A DNA stretch of 33,507 nt from Bacillota bacterium. GTDB taxonomy: Bacteria; Bacillota; Clostridia; Lachnospirales; Lachnospiraceae. The stretch covers positions 1 through 33,507 of the forward strand of contig JAEZPG010000062.1 of assembly GCA_023413555.1 (NCBI GenBank), in the 5' to 3' direction. The number at the start of each line of letters is the position of its first letter. Position 1 is the first letter of the stretch. Shown piece by piece: positions 9,717-16,004 of the stretch. The notes under the pieces are model-generated. The model searched no databases. It was not told the origin of the DNA and saw nothing but the letters and a program-made list of their open reading frames with translations. A program made the translations under genes and the position numbers.

Positions 9717-9970
9717 GAGATTTCCTAAAGAACAGGAAGTCAAGGATTGCACTGGGTTGGAGATGAAGTTGCCCCTTGCAAGGCCCCCAGACGGTGAGTT
9801 TTGCAAGCAAAACTCTTTGTTCGTGTCTGAGAATTACCACAGAATTTCCAGACAAGAAAAAGGTTTTTCTGCAATTTAAGAATTTGGTTATACTATGTAA
9901 TAGCCTTAAGAACAGATATTACGCGGGACTTATAGATAGAGCAAATAACATATTATGAAAGGATTATTAA

Positions 9971-11569
9971 ATGGAATCAATTAGATTTGAAGATTTACAA
10001 ATAGATAATGCCATTTTACGAGCAGTTATGGATATGGGTTTTGAACAGGCTAGTCCTATTCAGGCACAGGCCATTCCGGTTGTATTAGATGGAGGAGACA
10101 TTATCGGACAAGCACAGACAGGGACAGGTAAAACAGCAGCTTTTGGTATTCCAATGTTACAGAAGGTGAATCCAAAGAACAAGCGCCTGCAAGCTATCGT
10201 CTTATGTCCAACCAGAGAGTTGGCTATTCAAGTGTCTGAAGAAATACGCAAGCTTGGTAAATACATGCATGGAGTAAAGGTGCTTCCAGTATATGGAGGA
10301 CAGGATATTACAAAGCAGATCCGTTCCTTAAAAGCGGGAGCACAGATAGTTGTAGGAACTCCTGGTCGTGTTATGGATCATATGAGAAGAAAGACCGTAA
10401 AATTTGAACAGGTCAATATGATTGTTCTGGATGAAGCGGATGAGATGCTTAATATGGGTTTTAGAGAAGATATCGAGACTATTCTTCAGGATATTCCAGA
10501 AGAAAGGCAGACTGTATTATTCTCAGCAACTATGCCTAGACCAATTATGGAAATAGCACAAAAGTTTCAGAAAGATTCTAAGATTATCCGTGTGGTTAAG
10601 AAGGAACTTACGGTTCCTAAGATTGAGCAGTATTACTATGAAGTTCGACCAAGAAATAAAATGGAAGTACTATCCCGTCTCCTAGATGTATACACGCCAA
10701 AGCTTTCTGTAGTCTTCTGTAATACTAAGCGTCAGGTAGAAGAAACGGTAGAAGCTTTAAAAGGAAGGGGCTATTTTGCCGAAGCTCTTCATGGAGATCT
10801 TAAGCAGCTGCAACGTGACCGTGTTATGAATGGTTTTCGGACCGGTAAAGTAGACATTCTGGTTGCAACTGATATTGCAGCAAGAGGAATTGACGTAGAT
10901 GATGTGGAAGCAGTATTTAACTACGACGTACCACAGGATGAAGAATTCTATGTACACAGAATCGGACGAACCGGCCGTGCAGGACGGACTGGTCGTGCCT
11001 TTACTCTTGTAGTAGGAAGAGACATCTACAAGCTTAAGGATATTCAACGTTACTGCAAGACTAAGATTGTTGCTCAGCCAATCCCTTCTCTTTCAGATGT
11101 GGCTGATATGAAAGCAGAGAAAATCTTAGATCAGGTAAATGAAATCATTGAAAGTGTTGATTTAAATAAAATGATTGAAATCATTGAAAAGAAGGTAAAT
11201 GAAGAAGAGTATACATCTTTAGAGGTTGCAGCAGCTTTTCTAAAGATGTCCATGGGTGATACCAATGAGCAAATTGATGAAAATCCAAGACAATATAGAG
11301 AAGAACGTAAAAATGCGGGTTCTACCAAGGGAATGGTTCGTCTCTTCATTAATATTGGAAAGAATCAGAATGCGCGTCCCGGAGACATTCTTGGTGCGAT
11401 TGCCGGAGAAACCGGAATGGCGGGAAAATTAATTGGAACCATCGATATGTATGACAAATACACCTTTGTAGATGTGCCAAGAGAGTATGCAGAAGATGTT
11501 GTTAACGTTATGAAAAATGCAAAGATCAAAGGCAAAACTATTAACGTTGAGGTAGCCAATAAAAGGTAG
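9971..11569 (+). CDS. DEAD-box ATP-dependent RNA helicase, CsdA/DeaD/DbpA type
   Basis: RNA helicase of 532 residues, probably acting in ribosome assembly, mRNA decay or cold adaptation. Motifs in order: Q motif near the N-terminus (FEDLQID...F.QASPIQ), motif I AQTGTGKT (48-55), PTRELA, TPGRVMD, DEAD (154-157), SAT, then the second RecA domain with VFCNTKRQVEE, DIAARGIDVD and HRIGRTGRAGR. After the core a charged helical stretch (about 370-455) leads to a C-terminal DbpA-like RNA-binding domain (about 460-530: GMVRLFINIGKNQNARPGDILGAI and later KGKTINVEVA). That tail places it with CsdA/DeaD rather than with tail-less RhlE types. The AAAGGA ribosome-binding site lies 8 bases from the ATG. The long leader suggests post-transcriptional control. 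Confidence 0.95.
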   Translation: MESIRFEDLQIDNAILRAVMDMGFEQASPIQAQAIPVVLDGGDIIGQAQTGTGKTAAFGIPMLQKVNPKNKRLQAIVLCPTRELAIQVSEEIRKLGKYMHGVKVLPVYGGQDITKQIRSLKAGAQIVVGTPGRVMDHMRRKTVKFEQVNMIVLDEADEMLNMGFREDIETILQDIPEERQTVLFSATMPRPIMEIAQKFQKDSKIIRVVKKELTVPKIEQYYYEVRPRNKMEVLSRLLDVYTPKLSVVFCNTKRQVEETVEALKGRGYFAEALHGDLKQLQRDRVMNGFRTGKVDILVATDIAARGIDVDDVEAVFNYDVPQDEEFYVHRIGRTGRAGRTGRAFTLVVGRDIYKLKDIQRYCKTKIVAQPIPSLSDVADMKAEKILDQVNEIIESVDLNKMIEIIEKKVNEEEYTSLEVAAAFLKMSMGDTNEQIDENPRQYREERKNAGSTKGMVRLFINIGKNQNARPGDILGAIAGETGMAGKLIGTIDMYDKYTFVDVPREYAEDVVNVMKNAKIKGKTINVEVANKR

Positions 11570-11570
11570 T

Positions 11571-11658
11571 TGCCTAATTTCTGGTCCGACGAACAGAAAT
11601 CCCCTATAAGGCGAAGCTTCAAGAGACAAGTTGGCAAATTGATTAGGCAGATAATTTT
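11571..11658 (+). terminator. Probable terminator structure after the helicase
   Basis: TGCCTAAT (11571-11578) pairs with ATTAGGCA (11642-11649). The long loop contains a nested TTTCTG/CAGAAA stem (11578-11583 with 11594-11599), and ATAATTTTATTT follows. It begins right after the stop codon. The loop is larger than in a normal terminator, and the segment resembles, in reverse orientation, part of the helicase leader. Confidence 0.45.
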
Positions 11659-11682
11659 ATTTAAATACCCTCATGCAAATTA

Positions 11683-11936
11683 TGTACCGACCCCCAAAAG
11701 TTAGACCTAAAAATCTAACGATTGGAGGTCGGTATTTTTATGGCTAAACATAGCTAGGAATTAGGAGAATAAATGTTGTTACATATCGTAACGGAGAAGG
11801 AAGTACACAGACTTTAGCGAAGGAGTATGGAAATCCGAATAACAAAGAATATTCTTTTGAAACTAAAGTATCTATAGTAGAGTTGTATTTATCAAGTGAG
11901 TTTTTATATCAGAGATTACTGCTCTACAGTGGTTGA
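11683..11936 (+). pseudogene. Left-end remnant of an IS3-family (IS150-like) element with decayed orfA
   Basis: The segment starts with TGTACCGACCCCCAAAAG, an end typical of IS150-group elements as I recall them. Next come a hairpin (TACCGACC 11685-11692 with GGTCGGTA 11727-11734, inner GTTAGA/TCTAAC) and an ATG at 11740 reading MAKHS then a stop. After a frame change, the frame 11772-11936 reads VVTYRNGEGSTQTLAKEYG, then KEYSFETKVSIVELYL, matching the helix-turn-helix N-terminus of OrfA transposases. There is no orfB and no right inverted repeat, so this is a dead, truncated insertion. Confidence 0.7.
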
Positions 11937-11961
11937 CAAATAACAGTAGATAGGTTAATAT
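11933..11961 (+). promoter_or_regulatory. Probable promoter of the PerR-like gene
   Basis: TTGACA (11933-11938), 17-base spacer, TAATAT (11956-11961), 35 bases before the ATG. The -35 box lies at the very end of the IS remnant. The AT-rich stretch at 11955-11969 matches the Per box consensus at only 9 of 14 positions, so autoregulation is possible but weakly supported. Confidence 0.5.
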
Positions 11962-11995
11962 TAATAATAATTCCTGTTTTGAAAGGAGGAAGAAC

Positions 11996-12397
11996 ATGAG
12001 CACAGCATTGAAATACAGTAGGCAAAGGGAATCAATTAAAAGCTATCTAATGAACACAAAGGCGCACCCTACTGCTGATATGGTGTATCAATTTGTAAGA
12101 AAAGAATATCCAAAAGTAAGCCTGGGAACTGTTTACCGGAATTTAAATCTATTGTCTGATTTAGGGGAAATAGTAAAGCTGGACTGTGGGGATGGTTATG
12201 ATCGCTTTGATGGAAACATCCAACCACATTATCATGTAGTGTGTACCTCCTGTAAGGCAGTGGATGATCTAGAAATGGAATCCATTGATCATATTAATAC
12301 TATTGCAAACGCTTCCTATTCTGGAATGATACAAGGCCATCATACTACATTCTACGGATTGTGTGAGCATTGTAAGAAAGAGTATAAAGGGAATTAG
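11996..12397 (+). CDS. perR: Fur-family peroxide-type regulator, PerR-like
   Basis: Metal-dependent repressor of 133 residues. It has an N-terminal winged helix (about 1-75, with VSLGTVYRNLNLLSDLGEI as recognition helix) and a C-terminal dimerisation domain. The structural zinc site is C83-x2-C86 and C123-x2-C126. Regulatory metal ligands align with Bacillus PerR: H24, D72, H78, H80 and D91. An aspartate rather than glutamate at the last position is the usual distinction of PerR from Fur, so I favour peroxide sensing by histidine oxidation. GGAGG precedes the ATG. The reverse rubrerythrin gene 512 bases downstream has Per-box-like sites in its promoter, which supports the assignment. A Fur or Zur role is less likely but not excluded. 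Confidence 0.85.
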   Translation: MSTALKYSRQRESIKSYLMNTKAHPTADMVYQFVRKEYPKVSLGTVYRNLNLLSDLGEIVKLDCGDGYDRFDGNIQPHYHVVCTSCKAVDDLEMESIDHINTIANASYSGMIQGHHTTFYGLCEHCKKEYKGN

Positions 12398-12408
12398 TTT
12401 GAGAGCAA

Positions 12409-12447
12409 GTCCTATTATCAGAGCAATTTGATAATAGGACTTTTCTT
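12409..12447 (+). terminator. Terminator after the PerR-like gene
   Basis: A perfect 12-base stem (12409-12420 with 12429-12440) with an 8-base loop is followed by TTTTCTT. It isolates perR from downstream genes. Confidence 0.9.
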
Positions 12448-12449
12448 GA

Positions 12450-12667
12450 TAGAAGCGCGTTTGGCGAAGCTGGGCTACATCAGTCTGGCCCCGCCACATT
12501 GGATGAAGACCATGGAAAGAGAAGAAACCATAGGGTATTATGTTGTAGATGCTGATATAGAGAAGTTCTTTGACATGGTAAACCAAGACGAACAAATCAT
12601 TCATCAGAGTAGTAAACTCTTAAAGAGTGAAGAAGAACTGATTAAAGTAATGAACAAAAAATCGTAG
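12450..12667 (+). pseudogene. Unidentified coding fragment, perhaps part of a reverse transcriptase gene
   Basis: An open frame of about 72 codons runs out of the perR terminator with no usable start or ribosome-binding site at its beginning. The first possible internal ATGs are at 12503 and 12512. The middle reads GYYVVDADIEKFFD, which resembles the first catalytic motif of group II intron reverse transcriptases (Y-V-V-D-A-D-I-x-x-F-F-D). The rest (EQIIHQSSKLLKSEEELIKVM) does not match that family as I know it. It could be a chimeric remnant or an unrelated small gene. The nearby group II intron-like 3' end on the same strand makes an intron remnant worth considering. Confidence 0.25.
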
Positions 12668-12779
12668 GGTGGAGGAATTGTTACTTGAATAGAAATGATT
12701 GAATGATGTAAAGATGGAGAAAGAAGTCTAGCAACCTCTGCCTACTCTACAAGTCTTTCGAAGAAATTTTAAAAAGCTA

Positions 12780-12808
12780 TTGACAATTATTCATCATTAA
12801 GGTATTAT
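12780..12808 (+). promoter_or_regulatory. Promoter of the reverse rubrerythrin gene
   Basis: TTGACA (12780-12785), 17-base spacer, TATTAT (12803-12808). A TATAAT overlaps it at 12806-12811. The predicted start near 12815 leaves a leader of about 95 AT-rich bases. Confidence 0.65.
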
Positions 12809-12831
12809 AATAACAGTAATAATTACTATAA
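12805..12831 (+). promoter_or_regulatory. Two overlapping Per-box-like operators
   Basis: Compared with the Per box TTATAATNATTATAA, positions 12805-12819 match 11 of 14 and positions 12817-12831 (TAATAATTACTATAA) match 12 of 14. Both overlap the -10 box and start site, the right place for repression by the PerR-like protein encoded just upstream. AT-richness raises the chance of coincidental matches. Confidence 0.5.
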
Positions 12832-12909
12832 TTAAAAAGCCATTACTTGTAACATCAATATTAACAAAGCAAATTGTAATTAAATTAAAATTTAAAGGAG
12901 ATAATAATT

Positions 12910-13452
12910 ATGAAAAAGTATGTATGTAGCGTATGTGGTTATGTTCACGAAGGAGAATTTGCACCAGAACAATGTCCAATCTGTAAGGCACCAGCAGAGA
13001 AATTCATTCTTCAATCTGAAGGAAGAGTTTGGGCATGTGAGCATGTTGTAGGTGTTGCTCAGGGTGCTCCTGAAGATATTATGGAAGACTTAAGAGCAAA
13101 CTTTAACGGTGAATGTATGGAAGTTGGTATGTACCTTGCAATGTCCAGAGTAGCTCATAGAGAAGGATATCCAGAGATTGGTCTTTACTGGGAAAAAGCA
13201 GCTCTTGAAGAAGCAGAACATGCTTCTAAGTTTGCAGAGCTTTTAGGTGAAGTTGTAACAGATTCTACTAAGAAGAACTTAGAGATGAGAGTTGAAGCAG
13301 AGAATGGTGCAACTGCAGGTAAATTCGATCTAGCAAAGCGTGCGAAAGAACTTAACTTAGACGCTATCCATGATACCGTACATGAGATGGCTAAGGATGA
13401 AGCTAGACATGGTAAAGCATTCGAAGGCTTATTAAATAGATACTTTGGTTAA
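12910..13452 (+). CDS. Reverse rubrerythrin (N-terminal rubredoxin, C-terminal diiron domain)
   Basis: Cytoplasmic non-haem iron peroxidase of 180 residues that reduces hydrogen peroxide, and in clostridia possibly oxygen, with electrons from NADH-linked rubredoxin partners. The rubredoxin Fe-Cys4 site comes first (C6, C9, C22, C25). The ferritin-like four-helix domain (about 50-180) carries the diiron carboxylates and histidines: GECMEVGMY, EEAEHASKF and DEARHGKAFEGLL. This domain order is the reverse of classic rubrerythrin and matches the PerR-controlled, oxygen-inducible proteins of Clostridium acetobutylicum. AAAGGAG precedes the ATG. It is monocistronic, between its own promoter and a strong terminator. 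Confidence 0.95.
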   Translation: MKKYVCSVCGYVHEGEFAPEQCPICKAPAEKFILQSEGRVWACEHVVGVAQGAPEDIMEDLRANFNGECMEVGMYLAMSRVAHREGYPEIGLYWEKAALEEAEHASKFAELLGEVVTDSTKKNLEMRVEAENGATAGKFDLAKRAKELNLDAIHDTVHEMAKDEARHGKAFEGLLNRYFG

Positions 13453-13493
13453 TTAGTAATGACTTTCTAAAGAATGGGAAGTCAATAGTGTAG

Positions 13494-13526
13494 AAAAGCC
13501 CAGAACTTTTGTTTCTGGGCTTTTAC
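13494..13526 (+). terminator. Terminator after reverse rubrerythrin
   Basis: AAAAGCCCAGAA (13494-13505) pairs perfectly with TTCTGGGCTTTT (13513-13524) around a 7-base loop. The T run is part of the right arm. Confidence 0.9.
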
Positions 13527-13690
13527 TGTTGTGAGCCTGGTAACTGCGAATCTGAAGGAAGGTCTGTTCAGAGTATACGACCGGCATTGGAAAAGGGAAA
13601 GGTGTATGCATAGAAAAATACTTCACCATCGAATACGTATGCACGGTGCTATGAGAGGACGGCGGTTAGTCACCGCCTCCTGCTCGATTA
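13527..13690 (+). mobile_element. Probable 3'-end remnant of a group II intron
   Basis: The stretch ends in GTATGCACGGTGCTATGAGA, a GGCGGTTAGTCACCGCC hairpin and TCCTGCTCGATTA. This strongly resembles the right arm of domain V and the whole of domain VI of bacterial group II introns, which typically end in CCTCCTACTCGAT. Upstream, CTGGTAACTGCGAATCTGAA also looks like intron RNA. A clean domain V left arm is not visible and no intact maturase gene is present. The resemblance is from memory of intron ends, not from a search. It abuts the 3' end of the phzF-like gene. Confidence 0.5.
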
Positions 13691-14601
13691 TAGCAAAATA
13701 TCTGTACTAAATGCAATTACTGCATTTCCTATGATCTGAACTTGCTTTGGGACATTATTATCTATCTGTACCCGAACAGTCATTCCACCATCTCGACGGA
13801 TAGCTTCACCTTGTCGAATTTTGAATACAAGTTCATTTTTGGTTTCCAGATCTCGACATATTCCATAATGAACCAAGTATATTCCAAGTGGGCCATTCGC
13901 ATTACCAGTGACAGGATCTTCACTAATCCCGATTGCGGGAGCAAACATTCGCCCATGTACTAGAATTTCCTCCGTTGGATTCAATGTAAAGACATAATAA
14001 CCATTACATCCAACCTTATTGCTAATAGCTGAAAGTTCTTCCATGTTAGGTTTCAATCCATGAAGCATTTCGGTGTCATTTATTCCAACCATGATCTTAG
14101 AATGTCCAGCAGATGCAATACAGACAGGACAATCTTTACGAATATCATGCAAAGAAATACCTATTGCATTTGCAATTTCTTTAGTGATCTCAGTAGAAAA
14201 TGGAGAACCGACTTCAGGTGTACCCTGTGTCATGATAATTGAAAAATCGTCCTCTTCTTTGATGATATCCACTGGTAAGATACCGGCTTTTGTTTTCTGC
14301 AAAACTGTTCCGGATGTTACACTTCCTTCGATAGCCCGTACATAGTGTGCTGCAATTGTGGCGTGTCCACAAAGAGGAACCTCAGTGGTAGGAGTAAAAA
14401 ATCTCACTTCAACATCATAATCTTTTGATTTAGATTGAAAGAGAAAAGCAGTTTCAGAATTATTTAATTCTCTTGCAATGCGTTGCATTTGTTCTTCGGT
14501 TAATCCATCCGCATTAGGAACAACACCTGCAGGATTTCCATGGAATTTGCTTCTTGTAAAGGAATCTACTTGGTATATTTTGTAGTTTTTAATATAATCA
14601 T
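13688..14601 (-). CDS. PhzF-family isomerase/epimerase, start region frameshifted
   Basis: PhzF/diaminopimelate epimerase-fold protein. Recognisable blocks are NSETAFLF with the conserved glutamate, VRFFTPTTEVPLCGHATIAA and the second-domain glycine-rich EDPVTGNANGPLGIYLV. The substrate is unknown. The first in-frame ATG (14488) would delete the conserved N-terminus, yet upstream codons clearly encode it: YKIYQVDSFTRSKFHGNPAG then VVPNADGLTEEQ. No ATG, GTG or TTG opens that frame. An ATG at 14601-14599, with AAGGTGAG upstream, is one frame off and would join it exactly if the A5 run at 14586-14590 (minus strand) were A6. So this is a true frameshift, a sequencing error, slippage expression, or an AUU start. 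The product as encoded may be truncated. It abuts the intron-like remnant at its 3' end. Confidence 0.8.
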
Positions 14602-14656
14602 CCCCCTATATACTCACCTTATATAAATCCTAGGTAATGACCATTCAGATAACAGA

Positions 14657-14908
14657 TTACCCTTGCAATCCTCTGGCCTGCCTGTCCATATCCTCGATGA
14701 CAATATCATAAATCTCACCAATAGAAGAGCAGTACTCTAACACTTTCCAAGGCTCATTGGTGTGAAAATGAATCTTAATAAGTTCCTCATCTCCAACTGC
14801 CAGTAAGCAATCACCCTTAAAATTCTCAGTAAAATAGTCGTTTATGATATCCTCATCCAGATTTTTGCCTTCAATTAAAAGCTGCGTATCGTATCTAAAT
14901 TCTAGCAT
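14657..14908 (-). CDS. Stand-alone FakA/YloV C-terminal-like domain protein
   Basis: Small protein of 83 residues from the ATG at 14908. That start is preferred over the one at 14929 because AAAGGA lies 8 bases before it. The sequence (FRYDTQLLIEG, then LLAVGDEELIKIHFHTNEPW, then VLEYCSSIGEIYDIVIEDM) closely resembles the segment that follows the DhaL/DAK2 kinase domain in FakA/YloV proteins, which has the pattern VVGDDDLIKVHVHTNNPGKV. No kinase domain is present here. Short proteins of this kind are sometimes annotated as related to dihydroxyacetone kinase. It may be a free regulatory or fatty-acid-kinase-like domain, or a fragment of a lost larger gene. The good ribosome-binding site argues for a real gene. 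Confidence 0.65.
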   Translation of the reverse strand: MLEFRYDTQLLIEGKNLDEDIINDYFTENFKGDCLLAVGDEELIKIHFHTNEPWKVLEYCSSIGEIYDIVIEDMDRQARGLQG

Positions 14909-14965
14909 TGAGTCAGTCCTTTCTTTCATTGTTCCAAAGATATTATAGCATGAGCTATGTATCTA

Positions 14966-15244
14966 TTATAATACTTTTTTTAAGTATGGGATACGATTAA
15001 AAACATATTTTGATAGCAAAAAGCACAGAGGTATTCCTATTATAGAAGCAATTAGAAACTTTAATAATGGGTACAAAGATATGTTATAAATGAACAAGGA
15101 GATAGCTACTATAATTGGAGTGTGAAATACATATACGCTGAAAGACTCCTATCAGACCAATGGACATAGCAATGCGTATAAAAGATTCCCACAATGCATA
15201 TGCGGCTGTTTGCCACGTTAGGGCATCTTATTATTTGTGTACAT
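14966..15244 (-). pseudogene. Collapsed remnant of an acyltransferase-3 family membrane gene
   Basis: Read on the minus strand, GGAGGAG and an ATG at 15244 open a frame of only eight codons (MYTNNKMP). It is followed, in shifted frames, by TWQTAAYALWESFIRIAMSI and then FHTPIIVAISLFIYNISLYP, LLKFLIASIIGIPLCFLLS and NRIPYLKKVL, ending at TAA 14968-14966. These are the last transmembrane helices of acyltransferase-3 (OafA/WecH-like) proteins. Most of the gene (about 300 codons) is missing, consistent with a large internal deletion plus at least two frameshifts. It is not functional. No other gene is seen in the 14930-15281 gap. Confidence 0.7.
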
Positions 15245-15281
15245 AGTTTCTCCTCCTGATAATTGTTCTTTCTATACTACC

Positions 15282-15917
15282 CTAGTAGTAAAAGGTATTC
15301 AAATATGTCTGTAAAGAGTCTGCTAATTTGCCTACATGAAGCCCGTCTACAAAGGAGTGATGAGCCTGAATGGAAAATGGAAGAAGAACTCGTCCATCCT
15401 TTTCATAGAACTTTCCCCAGTCGAACATAGGGGTGGCACAATCCTTTTTACCCGAATTGGTATGTGATATATGGGTGTAGCGAATCCATGGTATAGGAGA
15501 GAATTGAAAGACATCATTGCCCAATGGTCCTGTAAAATAAGCCACCTGTTCCTTGGAAATCTTCTCTGCAAGAGCCACATATTCCTCCATAGTATCCTTC
15601 ATCTTTACAGTTACCACTTTAAATAATTCTGTTTCTGGGTTCAGGTAAGTGAAAGCAGTCTGTATCTGATTGTATAGTACAACATTTCCATCTACAAAAC
15701 GATAACGAAATTCCTCAATCTCATTGGCACATTTGGTTACAGCATAGACCATGGCCATAGTAAAGGAATAGTGTTTTTCCTTTACCAACCTTAAGAAATG
15801 GGTAATATCAAGTTCTAAGGTAACACAAAAGGCAGGCTCTATATAATCTCTAAAGATTTGACAGTGCATGGCTCTTTTCCAAGTCTTTTGATCTATTATT
15901 TTGTAGTTTAAAGACAT
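15282..15917 (-). CDS. Chloramphenicol acetyltransferase-like protein (CAT family)
   Basis: Trimeric CAT-fold acyltransferase of 211 residues from the ATG at 15917. That start is chosen because GGAGG sits 9 bases upstream; an in-frame ATG at 15959 has no such site. CAT proteins transfer acetyl from acetyl-CoA to a hydroxyl acceptor. The catalytic HHxxxDG motif is intact (HHSFVDG, residues 186-192), and the DITHFLRLVKEK, PWIRYTHIS and FDWGKFYEKDGRVLLPFSIQ blocks fit the family. Many clostridial CAT homologues do not confer chloramphenicol resistance, so substrate and phenotype are unproven. A second, diverged CAT-family gene lies at 16961-17614 with a methyltransferase gene between. Confidence 0.85.
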   Translation of the reverse strand: MSLNYKIIDQKTWKRAMHCQIFRDYIEPAFCVTLELDITHFLRLVKEKHYSFTMAMVYAVTKCANEIEEFRYRFVDGNVVLYNQIQTAFTYLNPETELFKVVTVKMKDTMEEYVALAEKISKEQVAYFTGPLGNDVFQFSPIPWIRYTHISHTNSGKKDCATPMFDWGKFYEKDGRVLLPFSIQAHHSFVDGLHVGKLADSLQTYLNTFYY

Positions 15918-16004
15918 AATTCCTACCTCCATTATTCCATTGCAATACGGAATCGGCATCCCTTAAAGTATCGTTCTTCTCTACGAATCCCTTCTATAAT
16001 GCTA

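Larger units (their letters stand above)
9564..9970 (+). promoter_or_regulatory. Long structured 5' leader of the DEAD-box helicase gene
   Basis: About 407 bases of non-coding leader between the promoter and the helicase ATG. It holds, in order: an AT-rich stretch, a complete intrinsic terminator (9649-9677), a perfect 16-base-pair hairpin (9673-9716), the palindrome CCTTGCAAGG (9774-9783), a perfect 9-base-pair hairpin with a 2-base loop (9796-9815) and GAAAAAGGTTTTTC near 9860. Long leaders are known for cold-shock genes, including csdA/deaD-type helicases. Here, attenuation at the first terminator or RNA-structure control by temperature or by the helicase itself is my inference. A short transcript ending near 9677 could also be an independent small RNA. 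The TTG-initiated open frame at 9679-9879 is not supported as a gene. Confidence 0.6.

Noticed and set aside
9679..9879. 66-codon open frame in the helicase leader starting with TTG
   Set aside because: It starts inside a perfect hairpin, has no ribosome-binding site, and overlaps strong RNA hairpins. The translation resembles no family.
11955..11969. Per box in the perR promoter
   Set aside because: It matches only 9 of 14 consensus positions in very AT-rich sequence, too weak to annotate as an operator.
12428..12449. TTG start for the frame that runs to 12667
   Set aside because: The codon lies in the perR terminator hairpin and has no Shine-Dalgarno sequence. Only the later part is kept, as a possible remnant.
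13453..13644. 63-codon minus-strand frame after the rubrerythrin gene
   Set aside because: It reads through the rubrerythrin terminator and the intron-like RNA, with no ribosome-binding site or recognisable protein.
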